A stretch of DNA of 64,000 nucleotides from Sideroxydans lithotrophicus (lineage in GTDB: Bacteria > Pseudomonadota > Gammaproteobacteria > Burkholderiales > Gallionellaceae). Shown here piece by piece: positions 38,710-47,348 of the stretch. The translations under genes were made by a program, and so were the position numbers. The notes beneath the pieces are model-generated. The model ran no database searches. It had not been told where the DNA came from and saw nothing but the letters and a program-made list of their open reading frames with translations. The stretch lies in the NCBI GenBank assembly GCA_020723185.1, contig DYJI01000004.1:216722-280721 (forward strand), in the 5' to 3' direction. Numbering within the stretch: position 1 is the first letter of the stretch; every line of letters begins with the position of its first letter.

Positions 38710-39333
38710 TCAGCCTGCACGCATGCGGCGGGCGGACACGAAGCCGAACACAGCCATCGCGAACAAGGAGACCGCACCGAGCAGACCGACCATCAGGTTG
38801 CGGCTGCCCTGCGTCTGGGGTGCGCGCGCAAGCTGTTGCTTGGCATACTCGGAGATCGCCGATTTGACCTGTACGATGCGAGCCTGTAGGCTGCGGTCCA
38901 CTCCCTGCACCTGTCTGTCCACCTTGCGCCCGCTCGCGCTCTCCGATGATTGCAGCCCCGAGTAGGCTTGCAGGTATTCGCTCAACAGCGATCTGTGTTC
39001 CGCGATCAGTCCGTCGATGTCCGCCGTCTCCATGCCTATCTCCAGCATGATGGTGCGTGCTTCCATCAGGGCATGCTGCACAGCGATGCTGGCCTCCTTG
39101 AAGCCCTGCTGATGCCTTGCATGCTGCGCGCTGTTCCCCACGCGCAGCAGCATGTCCTTCCATTCCTGCACCTGCCGCCCCAGACCGATGGCAGCATCGT
39201 CCAGATGCTCCTCGATCTCCAGCAATTGCACGCTACGTCTGGCGGAAGACACATCGACCTCAAGGAACAATCGAGACAATTGATGACCACCCAGCACCGC
39301 CAGCACCACCGCAAGGATGACGAACCTCATCAT
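38710..39333 (-). CDS. Orphan chemoreceptor-like sensor protein B (paralogue of A)
   Basis: 207 residues. N-terminal membrane segment (about 3-18), helical periplasmic domain with VQEWKDMLLRVG and VQGVDRSLQ, and a C-terminal membrane segment (NLMVGLLGAVSLFAMAVFGFV) followed by a short basic tail. The V-Q-E-W-K-x-x-L-L-R and V-x-G-x-D-R-x-L motifs are shared with the following gene. The start MMRF at 39333 has GAGG 6 bases upstream; ATG at 39345 overlapping the ParA stop (ATGA) is the alternative. Function unknown. Confidence 0.68.
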   Translation of the reverse strand: MMRFVILAVVLAVLGGHQLSRLFLEVDVSSARRSVQLLEIEEHLDDAAIGLGRQVQEWKDMLLRVGNSAQHARHQQGFKEASIAVQHALMEARTIMLEIGMETADIDGLIAEHRSLLSEYLQAYSGLQSSESASGRKVDRQVQGVDRSLQARIVQVKSAISEYAKQQLARAPQTQGSRNLMVGLLGAVSLFAMAVFGFVSARRMRAG

Positions 39334-39341
39334 CCCGCGCC

Positions 39342-40124
39342 TCATTTCCCGAGCGACGGCTGGAAAGCGGGGAAACGGCCCGTGGCACTCCCCGCACGGA
39401 ACGCCGCCCACTTGCGCGAGCCTTCCAGGATGGCCTGCTTGTCTTCGGAGCGGACCCCGAACCGGTTGGGGAAATGCCCGTCCAGCCAGCGCACGATGGG
39501 CATGAACTCCTGCCGCTCGCGGCCGCTCACCAGTTCATCCAGTTCAAAGATGCCCAGCCCTTCACCGGCCGATCGCAGGTACACCTCGCTGTCTGACAGC
39601 GAAGTGAGGAAAGGCATCTTGAGCGAGGCGAGGAAACGCTCAAGTGCGATATAGACGGAACTGCCGCGATTGCGCACGCGATTGGCAACGACCGCCATGC
39701 GCGCATTGGCGGTACGCGCGCCACCCACCAGGAACAAGTCCTTGATGAAGTCGGCCGTGGCGCGGATATCGATCGGCGATGGCGCGACCGGGATGACGAT
39801 GAAGTTGGCCTTGCGCACTAGGTCTTTCAGCAGCAGGCCGCCGGCACCGGCCGGCGCGTCGACGACCAGCACTTCGGTATCCAGCGGTACCCAGCCTTGA
39901 CGGCTGGACAGATGCGCATTGCCCTTGGCTGGCGCGCCATTGGCTGCATGGATGGCCGGCAGCGTGGCGGGTCTGGCCTGCAGCCAGTGCAAGCTGGAAC
40001 TTTGCGGGTCGTAATCGATGATGGCGGTGCGGAACCCACGGTTGGCGTAGTAGGCCGCCAGATTGGTGGTCAGTGTGGTCTTGCCCGACCCGCCCTTTGA
40101 GTTGATCACCAATATGGTCAGCAA
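39342..40124 (-). CDS. ParA/MinD-family ATPase
   Basis: 260 residues. Deviant Walker A INSKGGSGKTTLTTNLA at the extreme N-terminus, Walker A' IIDYDPQSSSLHW and Walker B LVVDAPAGAGG are those of ParA-like P-loop ATPases that position DNA, receptors or protein complexes. No ParB gene or helix-turn-helix domain is present, so plasmid or chromosome partitioning is unlikely. The start is taken as TTG at 40124, 2 bases after the algR stop, with GGGAGA upstream; an ATG at 40148 would add eight residues. Its position between algR and two membrane sensors suggests a role in placing or regulating a membrane complex; inference. Confidence 0.82.
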   Translation of the reverse strand: MLTILVINSKGGSGKTTLTTNLAAYYANRGFRTAIIDYDPQSSSLHWLQARPATLPAIHAANGAPAKGNAHLSSRQGWVPLDTEVLVVDAPAGAGGLLLKDLVRKANFIVIPVAPSPIDIRATADFIKDLFLVGGARTANARMAVVANRVRNRGSSVYIALERFLASLKMPFLTSLSDSEVYLRSAGEGLGIFELDELVSGRERQEFMPIVRWLDGHFPNRFGVRSEDKQAILEGSRKWAAFRAGSATGRFPAFQPSLGK

Positions 40125-40125
40125 T

Positions 40126-40908
40126 TCATTCTCCCTGCTCCTGTGCATCCCCCAGCGACTTGACGCTGCCCCATTGGCGACGGCTGATCGGCAGCCTCTC
40201 CTCCAATCCTTGCAGCTTCACCTGCCAGCCGCTCTCCCCTTCCTCTCCGCCTTTCTCGAAACCGGCGATGGCCGATCTTGCCACCAGGCAGCTGCGATGG
40301 ATGCGCACAAAGCGCGCGGCATACTCCTTCTCCAGCGCGGTGAGCGCCTCCTCGATCAGGTATTCGTGGTTCGCGGTGCGTACCGTGACGTATTTCATCT
40401 CTGCACGCAGATAGATCACATCCTCGATCGGGATCAGGATCACCTTGCCGCGCTCGTGCGCCGACAGATGGCTGCGCGCTTCCGGGATCAGCTCGCGCAG
40501 TACTTCGGTGCGGATCGGCACCGCATCGCGCGCGCGCGAGATCGCCTCGAACAGGCGGCCAAGGCGGATGGGCTTGAGCAGATAGTCGATGGCACGCAGC
40601 TCGAAAGCCTGGATGGCATACGCATCGTAGGCGGTGGTGAAGATGATGACCGGCGGGTGCTCCAGCTTGTTCAAATGCAGCGCCAGCTCCAGTCCGTCCA
40701 TCTGCGGCATGCGGATGTCCATCAGCACCACTTCGGCCGGTGTCTCGTTCAACTTGTCGATGGCTTCCTGCCCGTTGCCTGCCTCGCCCACCACTTGCAG
40801 TTCGATCTGCGCGCTGCAGTCGACCAGCAGCTCCTTCAGGCGGCTGCGCGCCAGCGGTTCATCGTCCACGATGAACACGGTCAGCGGCAGGATCACGGTA
40901 TCGTTCAT
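40126..40908 (-). CDS. algR: LytTR-family response regulator (AlgR-like)
   Basis: 260 residues. Receiver domain (about 8-125) with FIVDDEPLARSRLKELL, phospho-acceptor Asp in VLMDIRMPQMDG and Lys in YLLKPIRLGRLFEAI. LytTR DNA-binding domain (about 150-250) with YLRAEMKYVTVRTANHEYLI and FVRIHRSCLVA. Pairs with the adjacent AlgZ kinase (4-base overlap). In Pseudomonas AlgR controls alginate and twitching motility; the regulon here is unknown. Confidence 0.94.
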   Translation of the reverse strand: MNDTVILPLTVFIVDDEPLARSRLKELLVDCSAQIELQVVGEAGNGQEAIDKLNETPAEVVLMDIRMPQMDGLELALHLNKLEHPPVIIFTTAYDAYAIQAFELRAIDYLLKPIRLGRLFEAISRARDAVPIRTEVLRELIPEARSHLSAHERGKVILIPIEDVIYLRAEMKYVTVRTANHEYLIEEALTALEKEYAARFVRIHRSCLVARSAIAGFEKGGEEGESGWQVKLQGLEERLPISRRQWGSVKSLGDAQEQGE

Positions 40909-41942
40909 GGCAGCCCTTGTTCACGCAACGGGATCACGATGTGCACATGATAACTGTCATCGTTGCGTTCCACACGGTACTCGGCTTCCACATCGAACAG
41001 CAACGCCAGACGCTCGCGGATGTTCGACAGCGCCAGATGATTGCCGTCGGACGGCACCGCCCTGCCCGGCAGCGGATTGCTCACCGACAGATGCAACTGG
41101 CCGCTCTTTTCGCGGATGTCGATATCGATGATGCCGCCTGCGGCCAGCGGTTCTATACCGTGATACACCGCATTCTCCAGCAGCGGCTGCAACATCAGCG
41201 GCGGTATCAATGCCTGCTGCGGCATGTGCTCGGTCTGCCAGCGCACCTGCAGCCGCTCGCCCATGCGCAGCTGCTCCAGCGCCAGATAACGCTGCGCCAG
41301 CGCCACCTCGTCGCGCAATGCGACCAGATCGTGCGCATCGCTCATCGCCATACGGAACAGATCGGCCATATCCTCCAGCGCGGTTTCCGCGCGCTTGGGC
41401 TCGGCGCGCACGATGGCCAGCACCGCGTTGATACTGTTGAACAGGAAGTGGGGCCGGATGCGTGCCTGCAACGCCTGCAAGCGCGCCTCCTGCAATGCCG
41501 GCGACATCGCCATGGCGCGCCAGCGGAAATAGGCCAGCAGCGCGAACGCGAGCAGTGCCGCCAACAGCATGCGCCGCAGGTCGAGGAAAACAGCAGACTC
41601 GTGGACCCCGGAGAACAATTCACCGCCCAAGCGCGAAAAGAACCATGTGATGCATGCCGTCAACACCACGATGGCGAACACTGTCCGCCAGTACGGGAAC
41701 CTCGCCAGCACATCGTTCAGCGCATACAGGGCCAGCAGCACACTCAGCAGCACCGGCTGCAACAGCGCCGAGTCCAGCAGCATGCGCTGCCATAACTCGC
41801 CCACCGTTGCGACCTGGGCGACCGCGCAGGCCAGCGCACCCGCGTTGGCCAGCAGCACGATGCGCAACACCGTGCCCAGATTGCGGAAGTCCGGCAACAG
41901 TCGGTGTGGAATGTTTTGATTTATACTGCGCGTCCGTTTCAT
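40905..41942 (-). CDS. algZ: LytS/AlgZ-type sensor histidine kinase
   Basis: 345 residues. Four membrane segments in the first 150 residues, then a His_kinase domain with ARIRPHFLFNSINAVL (His near residue 169) and an ATPase domain with LQPLLENAVYHGIEPL (N box) and SNIRERLALLF. It is the cognate kinase of algR. The start at 41942 (MKRTRSINQ) fits family N-termini; in-frame ATGs at 42077 and 42059 run into the argH side. No clear Shine-Dalgarno. Divergent from argH. Confidence 0.92.
   Translation of the reverse strand: MKRTRSINQNIPHRLLPDFRNLGTVLRIVLLANAGALACAVAQVATVGELWQRMLLDSALLQPVLLSVLLALYALNDVLARFPYWRTVFAIVVLTACITWFFSRLGGELFSGVHESAVFLDLRRMLLAALLAFALLAYFRWRAMAMSPALQEARLQALQARIRPHFLFNSINAVLAIVRAEPKRAETALEDMADLFRMAMSDAHDLVALRDEVALAQRYLALEQLRMGERLQVRWQTEHMPQQALIPPLMLQPLLENAVYHGIEPLAAGGIIDIDIREKSGQLHLSVSNPLPGRAVPSDGNHLALSNIRERLALLFDVEAEYRVERNDDSYHVHIVIPLREQGLP
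41922..41927 (+). promoter_or_regulatory. Candidate -10 box for argH
   Basis: TATACT followed by GCGCG, within the algZ start region on the opposite strand. It would give argH a leader of about 120 bases. No good -35 is seen. The leader holds a CCTCGCCCCAACC stretch like common intergenic repeats. Confidence 0.35.
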
Positions 41943-42057
41943 CGCGTAACAATTTATTTGGGTCCTCGCCCCAACCTTCTCCCGGCGGCAGAAGGCGTGA
42001 ACGCCACGCAACCGCGTGGCACCCTTGGTACGAGCGGGCACCCATTCTGGACAAGAC

Positions 42058-43446
42058 ATGGCATCGATGCAAGACAATCAAACCTGGTCGGGACGCTTCA
42101 ACGAACCGGTGGCTGAACTGGTCAAGCGCTATACCGCTTCCGTCGATTTCGACCAGCGTCTGGCACTGGTCGACATACAGGGTTCGCTGGCGCACGCACA
42201 GATGCTGGCCGAGAACAGGATCATCAGCGAACAGGACCTGCAGGACATCCGCCGCGGTCTGGCGCAGATCGAGAACGAAGTGATCGCCGGTGACTTCCTG
42301 TGGTCGCTCGATCTGGAAGACGTGCACCTCAACATCGAGAAGCGGCTCACCACGCTGGTGGGCGATGCCGGCAAACGCCTGCACACCGGTCGCTCGCGCA
42401 ATGACCAGGTCGCCACCGATATCCGCCTCTATCTGCGCAACGAGATCGACAATATCGTCGGCCTGCTGAAGGACCTGCAATCCGCGCTGCTCGATCTGGC
42501 GCAGCACCACACGCATACCGTGATGCCCGGCTTCACCCATCTGCAGGTCGCGCAGCCGGTCAGCTTCGCCCATCACCTGCTGGCCTATTTCGAGATGTGC
42601 CAGCGCGACAAGGAGCGTTTCACCGATGCCCGTCGCCGCGTCAACCGCCTGCCCTTGGGCGCGGCCGCGCTGGCCGGCACCAGTTATCCGATCAAGCGCG
42701 AGCGCGTGGCCGAACTGCTGGGCTTCGAGGCCGTATGCCAGAACTCGCTGGACGCCGTGTCCGACCGCGACTTCGCCATCGAATTCACCGCCGCCGCCGC
42801 ACTGGTGATGACGCATCTTTCGCGCCTGTCGGAAGAGTTGATCCTGTGGATGAGCCCGCGTTTCGGCTTCATCGATATCGCCGACCGCTTCTGCACCGGC
42901 TCGTCCATCATGCCGCAGAAGAAGAACCCTGACGTACCGGAACTGGTACGCGGCAAGACCGGACGCGTGAACGGCCATCTGATCGCCCTGCTGACTTTGA
43001 TGAAAGGCCAGCCGCTGGCCTACAACAAGGACAACCAGGAAGACAAGGAGCCGCTGTTCGACACGGTGGACACACTGACCCAGACGCTGCGCATCTACGC
43101 CGACATGATCGCCGGCATCACCGTCAAACCGCAAGCGATGCGCGCCGCCGCATTGCAAGGTTATGCCACAGCCACCGACCTCGCCGATTATCTGGTGAAG
43201 AAGGGCCTACCCTTCCGCGATGCACACGAGGCTGTGGCGCTGGCAGTGCGTCATGCCGAGCGCAAAGGTTGCGATCTTGCCGACCTCAAGCTCGAAGAAC
43301 TGCGCCAATTCTCGACGCTGATAGGCGACGATATCTATGCCGTGCTGACACTCGAAGGGTCGCTCGCCGCGCGCAACCATACTGGTGGCACGGCACCGCA
43401 GCAGGTCGAAGCCGCCATCGCACACGCACGCAAACTACTCTCCTGA
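42058..43446 (+). CDS. argH: Argininosuccinate lyase
   Basis: 462 residues. It splits argininosuccinate into arginine and fumarate, the last step of arginine synthesis. The superfamily signature [15 protein letters not shown] lies at about 280-294, and the catalytic His region is [22 protein letters not shown] is the typical N-terminus; ATG at 42067 is an alternative start, and 42016 is too far upstream. Divergent from algZ. Confidence 0.97.
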   Translation: MASMQDNQTWSGRFNEPVAELVKRYTASVDFDQRLALVDIQGSLAHAQMLAENRIISEQDLQDIRRGLAQIENEVIAGDFLWSLDLEDVHLNIEKRLTTLVGDAGKRLHTGRSRNDQVATDIRLYLRNEIDNIVGLLKDLQSALLDLAQHHTHTVMPGFTHLQVAQPVSFAHHLLAYFEMCQRDKERFTDARRRVNRLPLGAAALAGTSYPIKRERVAELLGFEAVCQNSLDAVSDRDFAIEFTAAAALVMTHLSRLSEELILWMSPRFGFIDIADRFCTGSSIMPQKKNPDVPELVRGKTGRVNGHLIALLTLMKGQPLAYNKDNQEDKEPLFDTVDTLTQTLRIYADMIAGITVKPQAMRAAALQGYATATDLADYLVKKGLPFRDAHEAVALAVRHAERKGCDLADLKLEELRQFSTLIGDDIYAVLTLEGSLAARNHTGGTAPQQVEAAIAHARKLLS

Positions 43447-43448
43447 CC

Positions 43449-43471
43449 TTGCCCGCATGTTTCGCGGGCAA
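43449..43471 (+). other. Hairpin after argH
   Basis: TTGCCCGC and GCGGGCAA (43449-43456 and 43464-43471) form an 8-bp stem with a 7-base loop, followed by A residues rather than T on the plus strand. A second stem, GGGCCA/TGGCCC, follows at 43480-43499. Neither is a standard terminator. Confidence 0.5.
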
Positions 43472-43514
43472 AAAAAACGGGCCACCTTGCGATGGCCCAG
43501 AATAGGAGGAGAGT

Positions 43515-43568
43515 ATGAAAGATCGAGTTGATAACAACTCAAAGCTCACAACTCGGGGCGGATTGTAG
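43515..43568 (+). CDS. Possible 17-residue microprotein
   Basis: ATG at 43515 is preceded by AGGAGGAG (43504-43511), the strongest ribosome-binding site in the region, and the frame MKDRVDNNSKLTTRGGL ends at TAG 43566-43568. The first third lies in a GAGTTG/CAACTC hairpin (43525-43540). It is alone between argH and the convergent prmC. No family recognised; it may equally be part of a small RNA. Confidence 0.3.
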   Translation: MKDRVDNNSKLTTRGGL

Positions 43569-43600
43569 GCAGCCGATCCCGCCTTGCCTATATGCCGTTT

Positions 43601-43649
43601 GGCCTATATATCGGCCTATATATCCCCCCGAAAGAGCTATATCCCCCCG
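43601..43649. repeat. Short direct repeats at the 3' end of prmC
   Basis: GGCCTATATATC occurs twice in tandem (43601-43612, 43613-43624). TATATCCCCCCG occurs twice, at 43619-43630 and 43638-43649; the second copy encodes the last residues and stop of prmC. Confidence 0.75.
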
Positions 43650-44494
43650 CTGAACTGCCCGCCGGTGACGCGTTCTATCCCGGCCAAGTCCTTGGCGGAG
43701 CTGATATTCCCGAAACCGGCCCGTTGCAACAATACGCGCACCTGTGCGGCCTGGTCATAGCCGTGTTCCAGCAACAACCACCCATCCGCCGCAAGGTGAG
43801 CGCCCGCTTCACCGATAATGCGCCGGATATCATCCAGGCCATCCGGACCGGACGACAAGGCAGTGCGCGGCTCGAAACGCAAGTCTCCCTGCGACAGATG
43901 ACTGTCGTTTTCGGCGATATAGGGTGGATTGGAGACGATAAGATCAAAATGCTGCTCCGCCAGCGCCGAGAACCAGTCGCTTGGGACGAAGCTGGCATTG
44001 CGGATCCCCAGCCGGACCGCATTCCCCTGCGCAACCGACAAGGCTGCCTCTGCGGCATCCACCGCCGTCACCCTTGCATCGGGGCGGGCGTGCGCAATGG
44101 CCAGCGCGATGGCACCGCTGCCTGTTCCGAGATCGAGCACCCGACCACCCGCTTCCGGCATAAGCTGCAATGCCAATTCCACCAATAGCTCGGTATCGGG
44201 TCGCGGGATCAACGTGGCCGGTGTGACCCTGAGGCCGAGGCCGAAGAACTCGCGCTCACCCAGGATGTAGGCCAGCGGCTCGCCCTGCAAACGACGTTGC
44301 AGCAATGATCGATAACGGGATAGTTCTTGCTCGGTGAGCACACGCTCAGGATGCGCCAGCAAATAGGCGCGATTCACAGCCAGCACGGCCTGCAGCAAGG
44401 CTTGCACCTCGCTACGCGCCTCATCCTGCTCCAGCGCCAGCGCCTGGCGTAGCGCGGCGACATCCTGCGCCAGCCGCTCGCGGATGCCAGGCAC
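43637..44494 (-). CDS. prmC: Peptide chain release factor N5-glutamine methyltransferase
   Basis: 285 residues. It methylates the Gln of the GGQ motif in release factors. The SAM-binding motif is VLDLGTGSGAIALAIA and the catalytic motif NPPY is in FDLIVSNPPYIAEND. Five bases separate it from prfA, its substrate gene, in the classical hemA-prfA-prmC order. The stop lies within a short duplicated sequence. Confidence 0.97.
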   Translation of the reverse strand: MPGIRERLAQDVAALRQALALEQDEARSEVQALLQAVLAVNRAYLLAHPERVLTEQELSRYRSLLQRRLQGEPLAYILGEREFFGLGLRVTPATLIPRPDTELLVELALQLMPEAGGRVLDLGTGSGAIALAIAHARPDARVTAVDAAEAALSVAQGNAVRLGIRNASFVPSDWFSALAEQHFDLIVSNPPYIAENDSHLSQGDLRFEPRTALSSGPDGLDDIRRIIGEAGAHLAADGWLLLEHGYDQAAQVRVLLQRAGFGNISSAKDLAGIERVTGGQFSGGI

Positions 44495-44499
44495 GGCGC

Positions 44500-45582
44500 T
44501 CAGCCTTCCTGGCCCAGCGCGGCCAATTGTTCGGCCTGATGCTCGGCCATCAGCGCATCGGTCAACTCGCTAATGTCGCCGTCCATGATCTGGTCCATCT
44601 TGTACAGGGTGAGGTTGATGCGATGGTCGGTGACGCGGCCCTGCGGGAAGTTGTAGGTGCGGATGCGTTCGGAGCGGTCGCCGCTGCCGACCAGCGATTT
44701 GCGCTCGGCGGCGATCTTGCTGTGCGCCGCCTGCTCCTCCTTGTCCTTGATGCGCGCAGCCAGCACGCGCATGGCCTGCGCCTTGTTCTGGTGCTGCGAA
44801 CGGCCGTCCTGGCATTCCACCACGGTGCCACTTGGCAAGTGGGTGATGCGCACGGCGGAGTCGGTCTTGTTGATGTGCTGACCGCCCGCACCCGAGGCAC
44901 GGAAAGTATCGATGCGCAGATCGGCCGGGTTCAGTTCCACTTCACCTACCTCCTCCGCCTCCGGCAGGATCGCCACGGTACAGGCCGAAGTGTGGATACG
45001 GCCTTGCGTCTCGGTGGCAGGCACGCGCTGCACGCGGTGCGCGCCCGATTCGAACTTGAGCACGGAATACGCGCCCTGACCGATGATGCGCGCGATGACC
45101 TCCTTGTAGCCGCCGACCTCGCCCGTACTTTCCGAGATGACCTCGACCTGCCAGCGGCGGCGTTCGGCGAAGCGCAGATACATGCGGAACAGGTCGCCCG
45201 CGAACAATGCCGCCTCGTCGCCGCCGGTGCCGGCTCGCACTTCGAGGATCACGTTGCGCTCGTCGTTGGGATCTTTGGGCAGCAACTGTTTCTGCAATTC
45301 GATCTCAAGTTGCGCCAGCTTCAGCTGTCCGGCCTTGATCTCCTCATCCGCGAATTCGCGCATGTCCGGATCGTTGGCCATCTCCTGCGCGGCGGCGATG
45401 TCGGATTCGCAGGATTGCCAGGCATGGAACAACTCGACCACCGGTTCGATCTCGACGCGCTCGCGGTTCAGTTTGCGGAAGGCCTCCATGTCGCGCGTGG
45501 CTTCTTCGCTGCTCAACAGGCGCGTGACCTCGTCCAGACGCTCGGCGAGACGCGCGAGTTTGTCGGCGATACTGGGTTTCAT
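44500..45582 (-). CDS. prfA: Peptide chain release factor 1
   Basis: 360 residues, the exact RF1 length. It reads UAA and UAG and triggers peptide release. The GGQ loop is [18 protein letters not shown] at about 230-247, and [12 protein letters not shown] is the conserved domain 1-2 junction. The start ATG overlaps the hemA stop by 4 bases. Confidence 0.98.
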   Translation of the reverse strand: MKPSIADKLARLAERLDEVTRLLSSEEATRDMEAFRKLNRERVEIEPVVELFHAWQSCESDIAAAQEMANDPDMREFADEEIKAGQLKLAQLEIELQKQLLPKDPNDERNVILEVRAGTGGDEAALFAGDLFRMYLRFAERRRWQVEVISESTGEVGGYKEVIARIIGQGAYSVLKFESGAHRVQRVPATETQGRIHTSACTVAILPEAEEVGEVELNPADLRIDTFRASGAGGQHINKTDSAVRITHLPSGTVVECQDGRSQHQNKAQAMRVLAARIKDKEEQAAHSKIAAERKSLVGSGDRSERIRTYNFPQGRVTDHRINLTLYKMDQIMDGDISELTDALMAEHQAEQLAALGQEG

Positions 45583-46832
45583 TCCGGGGTGTGCAGGTGA
45601 TAGATGCGGTGGACGGCGTCCAGCAGAGCCTGCCGTTCGCTGTCCTGTGCCTGGTTCAGGCTGTGGGTCGGTGCATGCAGGAATTTGTTGGTGAGCGAGG
45701 CGCTCAATGCTTCCAGCACCTTCTCCGGCGCGTCGCCCTTGGCCAGTTGCTTCAACGCCTTGTCCATCTCGTGCCGGCGCTGGCGCTCGGTATGGTCGCG
45801 CAGGGCACGGATGGTGGGGACGACCTCGCGCGATTCCATCCAGTGGATGAACTCGTTCACGCCGGAATCGATGATGACCTCGGCTTCCTTCACCGCGCCC
45901 TGGCGCGCATCCTGCCCGTCGCGCACCACTTCGGCGAGATCATCCACCGTGTACAGGAACACGTCGTCCAGTTCGGCCACCTCCGGCTCCACGTCACGCG
46001 GCACGGCCAGATCGACGATGAACAAGGGGCGGTGCTTACGCTGCTTGAGCGCGCGCTCCACCAGCCCTTTGCCGAGTATGGGCAGCTGGCTGGCGGTACA
46101 GGTGACGATGATGTCGTGGTGAGCTAGCTGCTCGGACAACTCGTTCAGCGTGACGGCATGGCCGTCGATGCGGCGTGCCAGTGCCTGGGCGCGGTCCAGC
46201 GTGCGGTTGGCGACGGTGATCTTTTTGGGCTTGCGCGCGGCGAAGTGCACCGCGTTCAGTTCGATCATCTCGCCCGCGCCGATGAACAGCACGTTCTGTT
46301 CGGTGATGCTGGGGTAGATGCGCTCCGCCAGTTTGACGGCGGCGGCAGCCATCGACACCAGATTGGCACCGATCTCTGTCTGGGTGCGCACGTCCTTCGC
46401 CACCGAGAAGGTACGCTGGAACAGCTTGTGCAACAGGAATCCCATCGTGCCCGCCTGCTCGGCCTGGCGCACCGCCTGCTTCATCTGGCCGAGGATCTGC
46501 GGCTCCCCCAGCACCATGGAATCCAGCCCGCTGGCGACGCGGAAAGCATGCTTCACCGCTTGTTCCTGCGGCAGGCGGTAGATGTAGGGCTCGACGTCGT
46601 TGGCTGGCAGCTTGTGGTAATCCGCCAACCAGCCCACTGCCTGCGCGGGCGCATTGGTGCTGCAATAGATTTCGGTACGGTTGCAGGTGGACAGGATGGT
46701 CGCTTCCTTCGCAGCACCGTTACCGACCAGATCACGCAAGGCGTCACCCATCGTGTCGACGCTGAACGAGAGTTGCTCGCGCACGTCTAGCGGGGCGGTC
46801 TGGTGATTGAGGCCGAAGCTGAATAACTGCAT
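45579..46832 (-). CDS. hemA: Glutamyl-tRNA reductase
   Basis: 417 residues. It reduces Glu-tRNA to glutamate-1-semialdehyde, the first step of the C5 haem pathway. The catalytic Cys lies in [11 protein letters not shown] (about residue 50), the NADPH domain has [14 protein letters not shown], and the C-terminal dimerisation helix follows. [15 protein letters not shown] is the usual N-terminus, so 46832 is chosen over an in-frame 46907. Own -10 box 34 bases upstream. With hemCDXY in the same window it covers several haem steps. Confidence 0.97.
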   Translation of the reverse strand: MQLFSFGLNHQTAPLDVREQLSFSVDTMGDALRDLVGNGAAKEATILSTCNRTEIYCSTNAPAQAVGWLADYHKLPANDVEPYIYRLPQEQAVKHAFRVASGLDSMVLGEPQILGQMKQAVRQAEQAGTMGFLLHKLFQRTFSVAKDVRTQTEIGANLVSMAAAAVKLAERIYPSITEQNVLFIGAGEMIELNAVHFAARKPKKITVANRTLDRAQALARRIDGHAVTLNELSEQLAHHDIIVTCTASQLPILGKGLVERALKQRKHRPLFIVDLAVPRDVEPEVAELDDVFLYTVDDLAEVVRDGQDARQGAVKEAEVIIDSGVNEFIHWMESREVVPTIRALRDHTERQRRHEMDKALKQLAKGDAPEKVLEALSASLTNKFLHAPTHSLNQAQDSERQALLDAVHRIYHLHTPE

Positions 46833-46865
46833 GGAAGGTCCGCTGTCCGGAGGTTCGGGGGCGGA

Positions 46866-46871
46866 ATTATA
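46866..46871 (-). promoter_or_regulatory. Predicted -10 box of the hemA-prfA-prmC operon
   Basis: Consensus TATAAT on the minus strand followed by TCCGCCC. Predicted start near 46859, 27 bases before the ATG. A GGCTGG/CCAGCC inverted repeat (46874-46897) covers the -35 region. Confidence 0.55.
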
Positions 46872-46915
46872 GTGGCTGGAGCGGCTTTCTACCAGCCGCC
46901 CCGCCATTTGTGGCC

Positions 46916-47311
46916 CTACTTGGCGGGGGCCAGCTGGGCCAGCGCCGCTTCAGCGTCGGGGCGCAACGAACTGTCCGGATATTGCTTGACGAAACCGGCG
47001 AACGCCGCCTTGGCATCATCCGCCTTGCCGGCATCGACCAGTTCGACGGCCTTGGTGAATGCAGTCAGTTCTGTCTCATCGATGGCGAGCTGCTCTGCTT
47101 CGCCCTTCCAGTAGACGTCATCCGCATCCGCCAGCGAACCGCGCACGCCACCGGCAGCAGTGGTGGTGGTCAGTTTCTTCTTCGGCGTCAGCAGCTCGAT
47201 CTTCTTGCGCAGACGTTCCCACAGCGACAGCTCCTGGTCTGCAGCGGCGGCCTGCATCGGTGTCGCCAGCACGATCCCCAGCAACACGAACAACGAAATC
47301 AGTCTCTTCAT
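46916..47311 (-). CDS. Small exported TPR-like protein (hypothetical)
   Basis: 131 residues. Signal peptide [21 protein letters not shown]. The last 65 residues ([41 protein letters not shown]) form about 1.5 TPR units like YbgF/CpoB ends. The start at 47311 is chosen because AAGGAG is 8 bases upstream; an ATG 6 bases earlier is too close. It lies 37 bases after the giant TPR-ending protein and is probably co-transcribed with it. Function unknown. Confidence 0.65.
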   Translation of the reverse strand: MKRLISLFVLLGIVLATPMQAAAADQELSLWERLRKKIELLTPKKKLTTTTAAGGVRGSLADADDVYWKGEAEQLAIDETELTAFTKAVELVDAGKADDAKAAFAGFVKQYPDSSLRPDAEAALAQLAPAK

Positions 47312-47348
47312 GTCCATCTCTCCTTGAGTAAGCTTGCTGGCCTCGGAC

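Noticed and set aside
39342..40124. Plasmid- or chromosome-partition locus around the ParA-like gene.
   Set aside because: No ParB, no parS-like repeats nearby, and the gene lies in a two-component operon.
43447..43514. Standard terminator for argH.
   Set aside because: The stems present are followed by A or mixed sequence on the plus strand, not T residues.
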